This document shows, piece by piece, positions 1 through 5,984 of a stretch of 6,752 bases of DNA (within the stretch, counting starts at the first letter, position 1; the number at the start of each line of letters is the position of its first letter). The notes under the pieces are model-generated. The model had not been told where the DNA came from. It ran no database searches and saw nothing but the letters and a program-made list of their open reading frames with translations. The DNA is taken from NCBI GenBank assembly GCA_030621975.1, contig JAUXGQ010000081.1, forward strand, positions 1 to 6,752, given 5' to 3'. Source of the stretch: Gammaproteobacteria bacterium. GTDB taxonomy: Bacteria > Pseudomonadota > Gammaproteobacteria > Chromatiales > Chromatiaceae. The position numbers and the translations under genes are program-made.

Positions 1-1134
1 CTCGCGCAGCAACGCCTTCTCGGCCATGTCTCCCGTGCGCCGCGCTGGGCGGTGGCCCAGAAATTTCCGGCCCAGGAGCAAATGACGCGGTTGCTGGACA
101 ACGATGTCCAGGTGGGCCGTACCGGCGCGCTCACCCCCGTGGCGAGGCTGAAACCCGTGAACCTGGCCGGTGTTACGGTGACCAATGCCACCCTGCATAA
201 CGAGGACGAGATTTGCCGCAAGGACATCCGCATTGGCGACAGGGTTATCGTGCGTCGCGCCGGTGATGTGATACCGCAGATCGTCTCTGTGGTCATGAAC
301 CGCCGGCCCCGCAACGCCCGCGGCTTCAAGATGCCCAGCCGTTGTCCGGTGTGCGGATCCGAGGTGATTCGAGCCGAAGGGGAGGCGGTTTCCCGTTGCA
401 GCGGTGGTTTATACTGTCCCGCCCAGCGCAAGGAGGCGCTTAAGCATTTCGCCAGCCGCCGGGCCATGGACATCGCCGGCCTTGGAGAAAAACTCGTCGA
501 GCAACTGGTAGACCGGGCCCTGGTCTCGACACCAGCGGATCTCTACCGGCTGAGCCTGGACGAACTGGCCGCCCTCGATCGCATGGGCGAGAAATCCGCC
601 ACGAACTTGCTTGCGCAACTGGAAGCAAGCAAGCACACAACCCTGGCCAGGTTCCTGTTTGCGCTGGGGATACGCGAAGTGGGCGAGGCTACCGCCCGGT
701 CTTTAGCCGCGTATTTCGGTGACCTGCAGGCATTGGGACAAGCCGATGGAGAGACCTTGCAGAAGGCGCCCGATGTCGGTCCCATAGTGGCCGCCCACAT
801 CCGGGCGTTCTTCCGCCAGCCCCATAATCTGGACGTGATCGATCAGTTGCTGAGGGCCGGCAACCGCTGGAAGCCGCCGGTCGCAGCTCAGCCGGGCAGT
901 ACCGCCACCCTGGAAGGGAAAACCTTCGTGTTGACCGGCGCCCTCAGCAGACCACGCGGCGAAATCAAGGAGCAGTTGCAGGCCAGGGGCGCCAAGGTTA
1001 CCGGTAGCGTCTCCCGCAAGACCAGTTATGTCGTAGCCGGTTCTGATGCCGGCTCGAAACTGGACAAGGCCAACCAACTCGGGGTGAAAGTACTGGATGA
1101 AGATGGGTTGAACGAACTGTTGGGATCCCCCTAA
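1..1134 (+). CDS. ligA: NAD+-dependent DNA ligase LigA, C-terminal part (5' end outside window)
   Basis: LigA seals nicks in duplex DNA in the cytoplasm, using NAD+ to adenylate itself; it is needed for replication and repair. The reading frame is open from base 1 (beginning LAQQRLLGHV), so the GTG at 52 is an internal Val codon and not a start. Visible parts, numbered from the first complete codon: the end of the nucleotidyltransferase domain with RWAVAQKFPAQ (residues 15-25); the OB fold with QVGRTGALTPVARL; a four-cysteine zinc finger at C115, C118, C133 and C139; helix-hairpin-helix repeats over about 150-290; and a C-terminal BRCT domain from about 300. The cysteine spacing equals that of E. 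coli C408/C411/C426/C432. That alignment places K21 at E. coli K314 and implies about 293 residues missing upstream, including the catalytic lysine, for a normal length near 670. Nothing suggests damage. Identification is secure. Confidence 0.97.
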   Translation, partial: LAQQRLLGHVSRAPRWAVAQKFPAQEQMTRLLDNDVQVGRTGALTPVARLKPVNLAGVTVTNATLHNEDEICRKDIRIGDRVIVRRAGDVIPQIVSVVMNRRPRNARGFKMPSRCPVCGSEVIRAEGEAVSRCSGGLYCPAQRKEALKHFASRRAMDIAGLGEKLVEQLVDRALVSTPADLYRLSLDELAALDRMGEKSATNLLAQLEASKHTTLARFLFALGIREVGEATARSLAAYFGDLQALGQADGETLQKAPDVGPIVAAHIRAFFRQPHNLDVIDQLLRAGNRWKPPVAAQPGSTATLEGKTFVLTGALSRPRGEIKEQLQARGAKVTGSVSRKTSYVVAGSDAGSKLDKANQLGVKVLDEDGLNELLGSP

Positions 1135-1173
1135 TGACGAAACGATTCAGGCGTCGCGGGAAGGGGCGCAACA

Positions 1174-1252
1174 GCAGCCGAAGACCACCCTTTCGGCCTG
1201 CCTGGAGACACTCGTCCCCGAGACGAGACTCCGAGTGCGGTGGAACTCGGGG
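1174..1252. other. Hairpin cluster downstream of ligA
   Basis: Three small inverted repeats follow one another in the gap after ligA. The first is GCCGAA (1177-1182) with TTCGGC (1192-1197), extendable by GCAG/CTGC with one bulged base. The second is CTCGTC (1211-1216) with GACGAG (1222-1227). The third is CTCCGAGT (1229-1236) with ACTCGGGG (1245-1252), containing one G-T pair. The CCGAGT arm can also pair with a second ACTCGG copy at 1254-1259, which is followed shortly by TTTT at 1264-1267. This may end ligA transcription or act as a leader of the lipoprotein gene; no hairpin is directly followed by a long T run, so the terminator call is uncertain. Confidence 0.4.
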
Positions 1253-1307
1253 GACTCGGGCGCTTTTCTGAACACCAAGCTTCGCTTACACTTCAGCAAT
1301 CGCAAAC

Positions 1308-1313
1308 AGGAGA
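1308..1313 (+). promoter_or_regulatory. Ribosome binding site of the DUF4136 lipoprotein gene
   Basis: AGGAGA lies 8 bases before the ATG at 1322. This supports starting at 1322, where a lipoprotein signal begins, over the in-frame upstream ATG at 1235, which would place about 29 non-signal residues ahead of it. Confidence 0.75.
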
Positions 1314-1321
1314 TCGAGAAT

Positions 1322-1849
1322 ATGGGTATGCGTCGCTATCTCTCATTCATGGCCGCCGTGTTTTTCATCACGGGCTGCGCCTCCATATCCGAGGATATCC
1401 GAGTCGAAACCGATACACATCCCAAAGCCAACCTCAAAGGGTATGAAACCTTCACATGGGTTTCGTCGGCAGAGATAGTCTATGACCCGCAAGGTCAATG
1501 GGAACTTCCTCAGTTCGATACCGATGCGGAGATCCTCTGGTTGATCCGCCGTGAACTGCGCAGACGGGGCATGACCGAGGTCAATGTTAATCCAGACCTG
1601 TTGGTGGGATTCGCAACAGGGGTCAACATGGCGGCGTTGAAGTTGAAGAAAAACCCGGAAACCCGTTTGGAGACATTGGAAAATGTACCCAAGGCAGCAC
1701 TGGTCGTCGTACTCATCGACTCCCAGACCGGTCTGCCGGTCTGGGTGGGCAAGGCGACGGGCGAGCTTCAGGAAGAGGCCACCAACGAAGTCGTCCGTAA
1801 GCGGCTGGATTATGCGGTCAAGCAGATGTTCAAGAAGATGCCGCGATAA
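1322..1849 (+). CDS. DUF4136 family lipoprotein
   Basis: This is a predicted 175-residue lipoprotein. It begins MGMRRYLSFMAAVFFITGCAS: a short basic n-region, a hydrophobic core and a lipobox ITGC with the lipidated cysteine at residue 19. Ala at +2 (no Asp) predicts sorting to the outer membrane, periplasmic face. The mature part matches the DUF4136 pattern as I know it: an opening strand ending in NLKGYETFTWV, then an ILWLIRRELRRRGM helix, the PDLLVGFATGV strand, and a late LVVVLIDSQTGLPVWVGKATGEL strand followed by a C-terminal helix. The molecular role of DUF4136 proteins is not established. The AGGAGA at 1308-1313 decides the start; the in-frame ATG at 1328 is also possible. A small acidic gene follows 14 bases after the stop and is probably co-transcribed. 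Family assignment is from pattern memory and fairly sure. Confidence 0.85.
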   Translation: MGMRRYLSFMAAVFFITGCASISEDIRVETDTHPKANLKGYETFTWVSSAEIVYDPQGQWELPQFDTDAEILWLIRRELRRRGMTEVNVNPDLLVGFATGVNMAALKLKKNPETRLETLENVPKAALVVVLIDSQTGLPVWVGKATGELQEEATNEVVRKRLDYAVKQMFKKMPR

Positions 1850-1863
1850 CTCTGGAGGAGCTA

Positions 1864-2115
1864 GTGTCAAAATATCGTGACAATAACAACGGGCTGGTGT
1901 TCGACGAGACTGAACTCGAACTTGTGTGGTGCAAGCTTGACGAGATCCTAGCCGAATTAGAGAACTCCGGCTCACCCTACACGGGATCTTTTCCGCCTGA
2001 CCTGGATGTTGGCTTGTACTCCGGCCCCGAGGAGATTGAGGGTGACCCGGCTGCCAGGCGACCGTTCAGTCTGTGGCAGGGAGCCTATTGGGAATTGGAG
2101 CAGCTGGAAGAGTAG
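1864..2115 (+). CDS. Small acidic hypothetical protein
   Basis: I do not recognise this 83-residue protein. It starts with GTG, 5 bases after a strong GGAGG (1854-1858), and only 14 bases separate it from the lipoprotein gene upstream, so it is likely translated and in the same operon. It has 19 acidic against 5 basic residues. There is no signal peptide or membrane segment, so it is probably cytoplasmic. Residues 14-33 (DETELELVWCKLDEILAELE) look like an amphipathic helix. A Pro/Gly-rich middle follows (about 36-62), then an aromatic, acidic tail (WQGAYWELEQLEE). The single Cys (C23) gives no metal-site motif. Being a partner of the lipoprotein, or an unrelated passenger, are both open. The ribosome binding site and tight spacing are the main evidence that it is real. 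Confidence 0.65.
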   Translation: MSKYRDNNNGLVFDETELELVWCKLDEILAELENSGSPYTGSFPPDLDVGLYSGPEEIEGDPAARRPFSLWQGAYWELEQLEE

Positions 2116-2332
2116 CTGCAGCAGCCCGTCGGACTCAGGCCGCCCTGCCGCGGAAAAGCGAATATCGGTCAGGTGTTTCGATCGATCGCCGTCGAGCGCA
2201 GTTTCGGGACACCCAGCGCCAATGTTGAGCTGCTTGGCCGCGAGGTTTTTCGTAACCGTTCCTTGTTTATGAGGATTGATAAAACATCTTTCTATCCACC
2301 TGATATATAAGTATTATTTATTTCTGTGCGAC

Positions 2333-2361
2333 TTGAAAAATGGCGTCAAAGGTACTATTAT
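2333..2361 (+). promoter_or_regulatory. Sigma70-type promoter of the hsp20 gene
   Basis: TTGAAA (2333-2338) and TATTAT (2356-2361) are exactly 17 bases apart, each with five of six consensus bases. The expected start near 2368 gives a leader of about 29 bases. The 60 or so bases upstream are strikingly AT-rich compared with the rest of the window and may act as an UP element. CTTGAAA at 2332-2338 also fits the sigma32 -35 core, but no CCCCAT-like -10 follows at the right distance, so heat induction through sigma32 is not supported by the -10. Confidence 0.65.
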
Positions 2362-2384
2362 TAGAGTAGGGAGGAAGTAAAAAA

Positions 2385-2390
2385 AGGAGA
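2385..2390 (+). promoter_or_regulatory. Ribosome binding site of hsp20
   Basis: AGGAGA after a run of A residues, 6 bases before the ATG at 2397. A second purine-rich, SD-like stretch (GGGAGGAAG, 2369-2377) lies at the predicted transcript start and has no start codon at a suitable distance. Confidence 0.7.
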
Positions 2391-2396
2391 GCTGCC

Positions 2397-2888
2397 ATGA
2401 AGACTAAACGTCAAGATATCGTCGAACGGATCCCAGAGAAAACCCGTGAGTTGACGCCGTTCGAAGAAATGGATCGTCTGTTCGATACCTTCTTCAATCG
2501 CGGCTGGCTGCAACCCTGGCATGAGATCTGGCCGCAGGGCAAGCTGTTTGGCGAACCCTTCGATCTGAGGACGCCGCGGATGGATTTGATCGACCGGGAA
2601 GATGAGTTCCTGGTGCGCGCGGAGTTGCCGGGTGTAACCAAGGAAGATCTGAAAATCGATCTGGCGGGGCAGACGCTGACCATTAACGGTGAGCACCGAC
2701 GCGAAGAGAAGGAAACCGAAGGCGAGTATTATCGGGCCGAGATCTCCCGCGGCACTTTCAGCCGCAGCATCCACCTCCCGGAAGAGGTGGAAGAGAAGGA
2801 TATCAAGGCCGAGTTCGAAAATGGCGTACTCGAGATTCGTCTGCCAAAACTCCATAAGGTGGAGCGGCGCCGAATCGAGGTGAAATGA
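2397..2888 (+). CDS. Hsp20/alpha-crystallin family small heat shock protein
   Basis: This 163-residue protein is an ATP-independent holdase: such proteins form oligomers and bind unfolding proteins in the cytoplasm until ATP-driven chaperones rescue them. The N-terminal arm (1-57) contains the typical FEEMDRLFDTFF helix and a Trp-rich stretch. The alpha-crystallin domain runs from about residue 58 to 150, with RMDLIDREDEFLVRAELPGV near its start and the hallmark ENGVLEIRLPK (G143-V-L145) at its end. The C-terminal tail has IEV (160-162), the I-x-I/V motif that docks on neighbouring subunits. Length is normal for the family. It has its own promoter (2333-2361) and a strong ribosome binding site, and no partner genes of a heat-resistance island are visible beside it. 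Family is certain; which Hsp20 subclass is not. Confidence 0.96.
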   Translation: MKTKRQDIVERIPEKTRELTPFEEMDRLFDTFFNRGWLQPWHEIWPQGKLFGEPFDLRTPRMDLIDREDEFLVRAELPGVTKEDLKIDLAGQTLTINGEHRREEKETEGEYYRAEISRGTFSRSIHLPEEVEEKDIKAEFENGVLEIRLPKLHKVERRRIEVK

Positions 2889-2963
2889 TGCGCCGAAAGA
2901 TTCGGCAAGATCGCGTACAGCATGCGAGCAGGTCCCAATGAGGGATCGATAGATTCCTACGAA

Positions 2964-2987
2964 AAGGCCGGCAAAGCTGCCGGCCTT
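2964..2987. terminator. Perfect hairpin, possible (bidirectional) terminator after hsp20
   Basis: AAGGCCGGCA (2964-2973) pairs perfectly with TGCCGGCCTT (2978-2987) around the loop AAGC, a 10-bp, GC-rich stem. On the plus strand only TT, then AA, follows the stem. On the minus strand the stem is followed by TTTT, so the intrinsic-terminator signature is better in the minus direction. It sits 75 bases after the hsp20 stop and ends 15 bases before the start of the next gene, so it may also affect that gene's mRNA leader. Confidence 0.6.
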
Positions 2988-3002
2988 AACGCATTCGTCA
3001 CT

Positions 3003-3458
3003 ATGAACAAACGAACGCCTTATGCGCTGTTGACGGCCCTTTTCTTGTGCCTGATCACCGCCGGGGTCTGGGCGACGGAAGAACAGCCGAACAACAGGGC
3101 GATAGCCTGGCAATCCTGGTCGGTGGCTGTGTTCGAGCAGGCCCGGCGCGAAGGGCGGTTGGTGCTGCTGGATCTGACTGCGGAGTGGTGCCAGTTCTGT
3201 CGCAAGATGGACGCGACCACCTACAGCGATCCACAGGTAGTGGCGACGATCGAGCGGGCGTACCTGCCGGTGCGAGCCGATGAAGACGCCGTCCCCGAGT
3301 TGGGCAGACGCTACGCGAAATTCGGTCGGCCCGCCACCGTCATTTTTGACGCCACGGGTAAAGAGATCATAAAGCGGCGAGGTTACCTTGAGCCGAAGTT
3401 GATGTACTGGATGCTGGAGGCCGTCGCCCGGAACCCCTCGCCGGAGGCGCACCGCTAG
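3003..3458 (+). CDS. Secreted thioredoxin-fold protein (thioredoxin-related, DUF255-like)
   Basis: This is a 151-residue protein with a Sec signal peptide (basic MNKR, hydrophobic core to about residue 22, likely cleavage after VWA at 24), so it acts in the periplasm. The mature part is a thioredoxin fold: the LVLLDLTAEWCQFCRKMD strand and active-site helix with the redox pair C63-Q-F-C66, and FGRPATVIFD with the cis-Pro position at P110. It lacks additional domains. The WCxFCrkMd pattern resembles the thioredoxin_7/DUF255-type and DsbD C-terminal-type families, so a thiol reductase or disulfide-handling role is likely; the partner is unknown. An in-frame ATG at 2922 is rejected because it would bury the signal peptide and run through the hairpin. 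No clear Shine-Dalgarno precedes 3003. It is followed one base after its stop by the Tat small subunit, hence probably an operon with the dehydrogenase. Confidence 0.88.
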   Translation: MNKRTPYALLTALFLCLITAGVWATEEQPNNRAIAWQSWSVAVFEQARREGRLVLLDLTAEWCQFCRKMDATTYSDPQVVATIERAYLPVRADEDAVPELGRRYAKFGRPATVIFDATGKEIIKRRGYLEPKLMYWMLEAVARNPSPEAHR

Positions 3459-3459
3459 T

Positions 3460-4023
3460 ATGCACCGACGAACCTTTCTCATCCGCGCGTCAAGCGCCAT
3501 CGCGGTCACATCGACACCGATGCCCCCTTTGCAGGCGCTGGCCGCAAAGCGGGCCGCCGGCCCTTTAGCGGTCCCGGAAGAAGGCGCGGGATTGTCCCCG
3601 GAGCAGTGGCGGACCCTGGATGCGGTACAGGTTCATCTGTTTCCTTCCGAACCCGATGCGCCGGGGGCCCGGGACGTGGGTGCGTTAACCTGGGTGCATT
3701 TCGTCCTTTCGGATCCGAAAATCGACCCCGCCGATCGCGAGTTCATCAAGGCGGGGGTGCTCAGGCTGCAGGAGATCGCCGCAGAGGAGCATGGCGCGCC
3801 GTTCCTTGCCCTGGCGTCGGAGCAACGCGAGGCGGTGCTGCGCCGTCTTGAGGCGACCCCTGACGGGGCCCGGTGGATCACCTCCCTGCTCAATTACATT
3901 CTCGAGGCCTTGCTGACGGATCCCGTTTACGGGGGCAATCCGAAGGGTATCGGCTGGAAGTGGCTCGAACATCGACCCGGTTCTCTGCGCCCGACCGCCG
4001 AGAAGAGATATTTCCTGTTGTGA
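3460..4023 (+). CDS. Gluconate 2-dehydrogenase subunit 3 family protein (Tat-exported small subunit)
   Basis: This 187-residue protein is of the Gluconate_2-dh3 family, the small subunit that pairs with GMC flavoproteins in membrane-linked sugar or alcohol dehydrogenases. It opens HRRTFLIRASSAIA, a twin-arginine signal with the RRxFL core, so it should be exported folded. The family domain covers about residues 45-180: LSPEQWRTLDAVQVHLFPSE at the start and the characteristic LLTDPVYGGNPKGIGWKWL near the end, with PRP-like RPGSLRP after it. It begins one base after the thioredoxin-like gene's stop, with GGAGG at 3443-3447, and its stop overlaps the GTG of the GMC gene. In known FAD-glucose and fructose dehydrogenases this subunit chaperones the large one through the Tat system; the same role is inferred here. 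The substrate cannot be predicted. Confidence 0.88.
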   Translation: MHRRTFLIRASSAIAVTSTPMPPLQALAAKRAAGPLAVPEEGAGLSPEQWRTLDAVQVHLFPSEPDAPGARDVGALTWVHFVLSDPKIDPADREFIKAGVLRLQEIAAEEHGAPFLALASEQREAVLRRLEATPDGARWITSLLNYILEALLTDPVYGGNPKGIGWKWLEHRPGSLRPTAEKRYFLL

Positions 4024-5741
4024 ACACCGACTTTGACGTCTGTGTCATAGGCAGCGGCGCCGGTGGTGGACCGATCGCCTACGCCCTGGCCAGGGCGGGC
4101 TACTCGGTAGTGGTACTCGAGAAAGGGCCCTGGTTTACGGACCAGGATTACTTCAAAGACGAACTGGCCTGTTGCCTGCGCAGCGTCTATACCCCCGATC
4201 TGCGCGAAGAGCAGCATGTGGTGGAACTGGAAGACGACGAGGGCAACTGGAACGCCCAACCCACCTACGGGTCGGGCTGGAATTTCTGGAACGGTAACTG
4301 TGTGGGCGGTTCCAGCAACTTCATGAGCGGCTTTTTTCATCGCCTGAAGCCAGTAGATTTCAAACTCCTGTCCACCTTCGGTCCCATCGAAGGCGCCAAT
4401 GTCGCGGACTGGCCCATCGCCTACGAGGACCTGGAACCCTACTACGCCAAAGTCGAAAAGGAAGTGGGGGTTTCCGGTCGGGTCGTGCCCCATCCCCATG
4501 CCGAGCCTCGCAGCACACCCGGGTTTCCCTATCCGGCGACCAGCGAGCATGCCATCGCCGGACTCATCGATGGGGCCTGCGAGCGGCTGGGGTTGCACCC
4601 GATCCCGACCCCCCGCGCAATTCTTCCGCATCCCGCCATGGGCCGCGGGGGATGCAGTTACAACGGGGGCTACTGCGGTAGTACCGGTTGTTCCACCGGT
4701 GCAAAAGGCAGTTCCCGGGTGGCTCTGCTCAACCGAGCCCTGGCCACGGGGCGCTGCGAGGTGCAGCCTCGCGCCATGGCGAGCCGGCTGATCGGCGACC
4801 GGCGCGGTAGACTGGTGGCAGCGGAGTATTTCGGCGCCGCGGGTGAGTCTCGGCGTGTCGGCGCCCGGGTCTTCGTGGTCGCCTGCCAGGCCATCGAGAC
4901 GGCCCGCCTGCTGTTGCTCTCCACGGGACCGCGCCATCCCAACGGACTGGCCAACAGGACGGGTCTGGTGGGTCAGAACCTGCTCTTCGCCGGCGGTGGG
5001 GCCGGCTCCGGGCGGCTTCTCTACAGCAAGTTCGATCCGGCTGGGGCAGAGGAGCTGCGCCGCTTTGGAACCTTCATCAACCGGGCGCTGCAGGACTGGT
5101 ACGTCATCGACGATCCCGCCTTGAGGCCGCGCCAGAAAGGGGGGACCATCGATTTCGTCCATGTCCACCCAAGTCCGGTGGTCAGGGCGAGTCGGCAGAT
5201 CCGTGGCACGGACGGCCTGATCTGGGGCAAGCCGTTGAAGCGCAAGCTGGAGGCCCATTTTCGGGAGGGCCCCTACGTGAAGATCGAGGCGTTTTGCGAC
5301 TGGCTTCCGGTGCCGGACTGCCGGGTCACCCTGGATCCGGCCGTCAAGGACAAGTGGGGATTGCCGGTGGCCCGTATTCGCACCGGTCTGCACGTACGCA
5401 ATCTGCAGGTGGGCTGGTATCTGGCATCCAAGGGCGCCGAAGTGCTGCGCGAAATGGGGGCGGAGAACGTGATCTCTTTCGCTTCGGGCACTCCGCCCAC
5501 CAACCTGGTGGCGGGGACCTGCCGTTTCGGCGACGACCCGGCCACATCGGTTCTGGACAGGGATTGCCGGGCCCATGAGGTGGAGAACCTGTTCGTTACC
5601 GACGGCAGTTTCATGCCCACCGGCGGCAGTGTTCCCTACACCTGGACCATCTACGCCAACGCCTTTCGGGTGGCCGACCGCATCATCGAGCAGCTGGGCG
5701 GCGTGAGATCCGACAGTGGGTTTACCGAAGCGAGTAAGTAA
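4020..5741 (+). CDS. GMC-family FAD-dependent oxidoreductase (dehydrogenase large subunit)
   Basis: This 573-residue flavoprotein would oxidise an alcohol or sugar group. The N-terminus DFDVCVIGSGAGGGPIAYALARAG with E34 is the FAD dinucleotide-binding fold (GSGAGGG at 11-17). A GMC motif NGNCVGGSSNFMSG lies near residues 90-104. Cysteines C212, C219 and C224 sit in a Gly-rich segment followed by GAKGSS. The C-terminal GMC domain ends with GTCRFGDDPATSVLD (from G499) and VTDGSFMPTGGSVPYTWTIYANAFRVAD. The usual His before GT is replaced (T494-N-L-V-A-G499), and the usual NP pair near the end appears as V538-P539. It has no signal peptide. The GTG start at 4020 overlaps the small-subunit TGA; the in-frame ATG at 3873 would add a tail lying over that gene, so it is rejected. 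Export with the Tat small subunit is inferred. No cytochrome partner follows. Family sure, substrate unknown. Confidence 0.93.
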   Translation: MNTDFDVCVIGSGAGGGPIAYALARAGYSVVVLEKGPWFTDQDYFKDELACCLRSVYTPDLREEQHVVELEDDEGNWNAQPTYGSGWNFWNGNCVGGSSNFMSGFFHRLKPVDFKLLSTFGPIEGANVADWPIAYEDLEPYYAKVEKEVGVSGRVVPHPHAEPRSTPGFPYPATSEHAIAGLIDGACERLGLHPIPTPRAILPHPAMGRGGCSYNGGYCGSTGCSTGAKGSSRVALLNRALATGRCEVQPRAMASRLIGDRRGRLVAAEYFGAAGESRRVGARVFVVACQAIETARLLLLSTGPRHPNGLANRTGLVGQNLLFAGGGAGSGRLLYSKFDPAGAEELRRFGTFINRALQDWYVIDDPALRPRQKGGTIDFVHVHPSPVVRASRQIRGTDGLIWGKPLKRKLEAHFREGPYVKIEAFCDWLPVPDCRVTLDPAVKDKWGLPVARIRTGLHVRNLQVGWYLASKGAEVLREMGAENVISFASGTPPTNLVAGTCRFGDDPATSVLDRDCRAHEVENLFVTDGSFMPTGGSVPYTWTIYANAFRVADRIIEQLGGVRSDSGFTEASK

Positions 5742-5761
5742 ACGGCTGTTTTCAAGAATTA

Positions 5762-5788
5762 ACCGCAGAGGACGCAGAGGGCGCAGAG
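5762..5788 (+). repeat. Left inverted-repeat arm with three GCAGAG units
   Basis: ACC is followed by GCAGAGGAC, GCAGAGGGC and GCAGAG, starting at 5765, 5774 and 5783, a 9-base period. It is the inverted partner of 5985-6012. Short tandem GCAGAG repeats of this kind are, from general familiarity, common in intergenic regions of several proteobacteria. Confidence 0.85.
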
Positions 5789-5824
5789 AAAATTACGGCT
5801 AACGTTAAACACTTTCCTGATTAT

Positions 5825-5849
5825 TAATGAAACGCTGCCAGCGTTATTA
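5825..5849. repeat. Imperfect hairpin inside the MITE-like element
   Basis: AACGCTG (5831-5837) and CAGCGTT (5839-5845) are perfect inverted copies around one base. After a two-base bulge (GA) the stem continues with TAAT (5825-5828) against ATTA (5846-5849). No T run follows, so it is not a typical terminator. Confidence 0.6.
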
Positions 5850-5923
5850 GAGCAATCAGCGGGCTGGGGAGGTTATGCGGAGCTCTCTGGCAAGACCGCC
5901 TGAGGCGCTCTGAAAACGTCAAT

Positions 5924-5970
5924 CTGTATGAGACACTAGGTAAGCGTTGCGGATTCAGCCCTGTATGAGA
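5924..5970 (+). repeat. 10-base direct repeat inside the element
   Basis: CTGTATGAGA occurs at 5924-5933 and again at 5961-5970, with starts 37 bases apart. Flanking bases differ, so it may be a remnant of an older duplication or chance. Confidence 0.5.
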
Positions 5971-5984
5971 ACCCAATCTATATA

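Noticed and set aside
52..54. GTG as a start for the ligase
   Set aside because: The frame continues to base 1 with the conserved SRAPRWAVA stretch of LigA, so this is an internal Val codon.
1343..1975. 210-codon open frame on the minus strand over the DUF4136 gene
   Set aside because: The plus strand carries a lipobox, a ribosome binding site and family motifs; the minus frame shows none.
2179..2188. CGATCGATCG palindrome as an operator
   Set aside because: It is short, single, over 140 bases from the hsp20 promoter, and GATC-rich palindromes occur often by chance.
2332..2360. Sigma32 heat-shock promoter
   Set aside because: CTTGAAA fits the -35 element, but no CCCCAT-like -10 is found 13-15 bases downstream.
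2922..3002. N-terminal extension of the thioredoxin-like protein from the ATG at 2922
   Set aside because: It would run through the hairpin and put 27 residues before an otherwise complete signal peptide, and it has no ribosome binding site.
2361..3509. 382-codon open frame on the minus strand
   Set aside because: It is antisense across hsp20, the hairpin and the thioredoxin-like gene, and shows no domain; a codon-bias shadow.
3873..4019. N-terminal extension of the GMC protein from the ATG at 3873
   Set aside because: It would overlap the small-subunit gene by about 150 bases with non-homologous sequence, while GTG 4020 begins right before the FAD-binding fold.
3927..5576. 549-codon open frame on the minus strand
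   Set aside because: It lies wholly antisense to the well-supported Gluconate_2-dh3 and GMC genes, its translation shows no recognisable family, and long antisense frames are expected in GC-rich DNA.
5800..5810. TAACGTTA palindrome and GTTAAAC as part of an integron attC site
   Set aside because: GTTAAAC fits the GTTRRRY core, but the matching RYYYAAC core and the paired inner boxes are absent, and no cassette or integrase is nearby.
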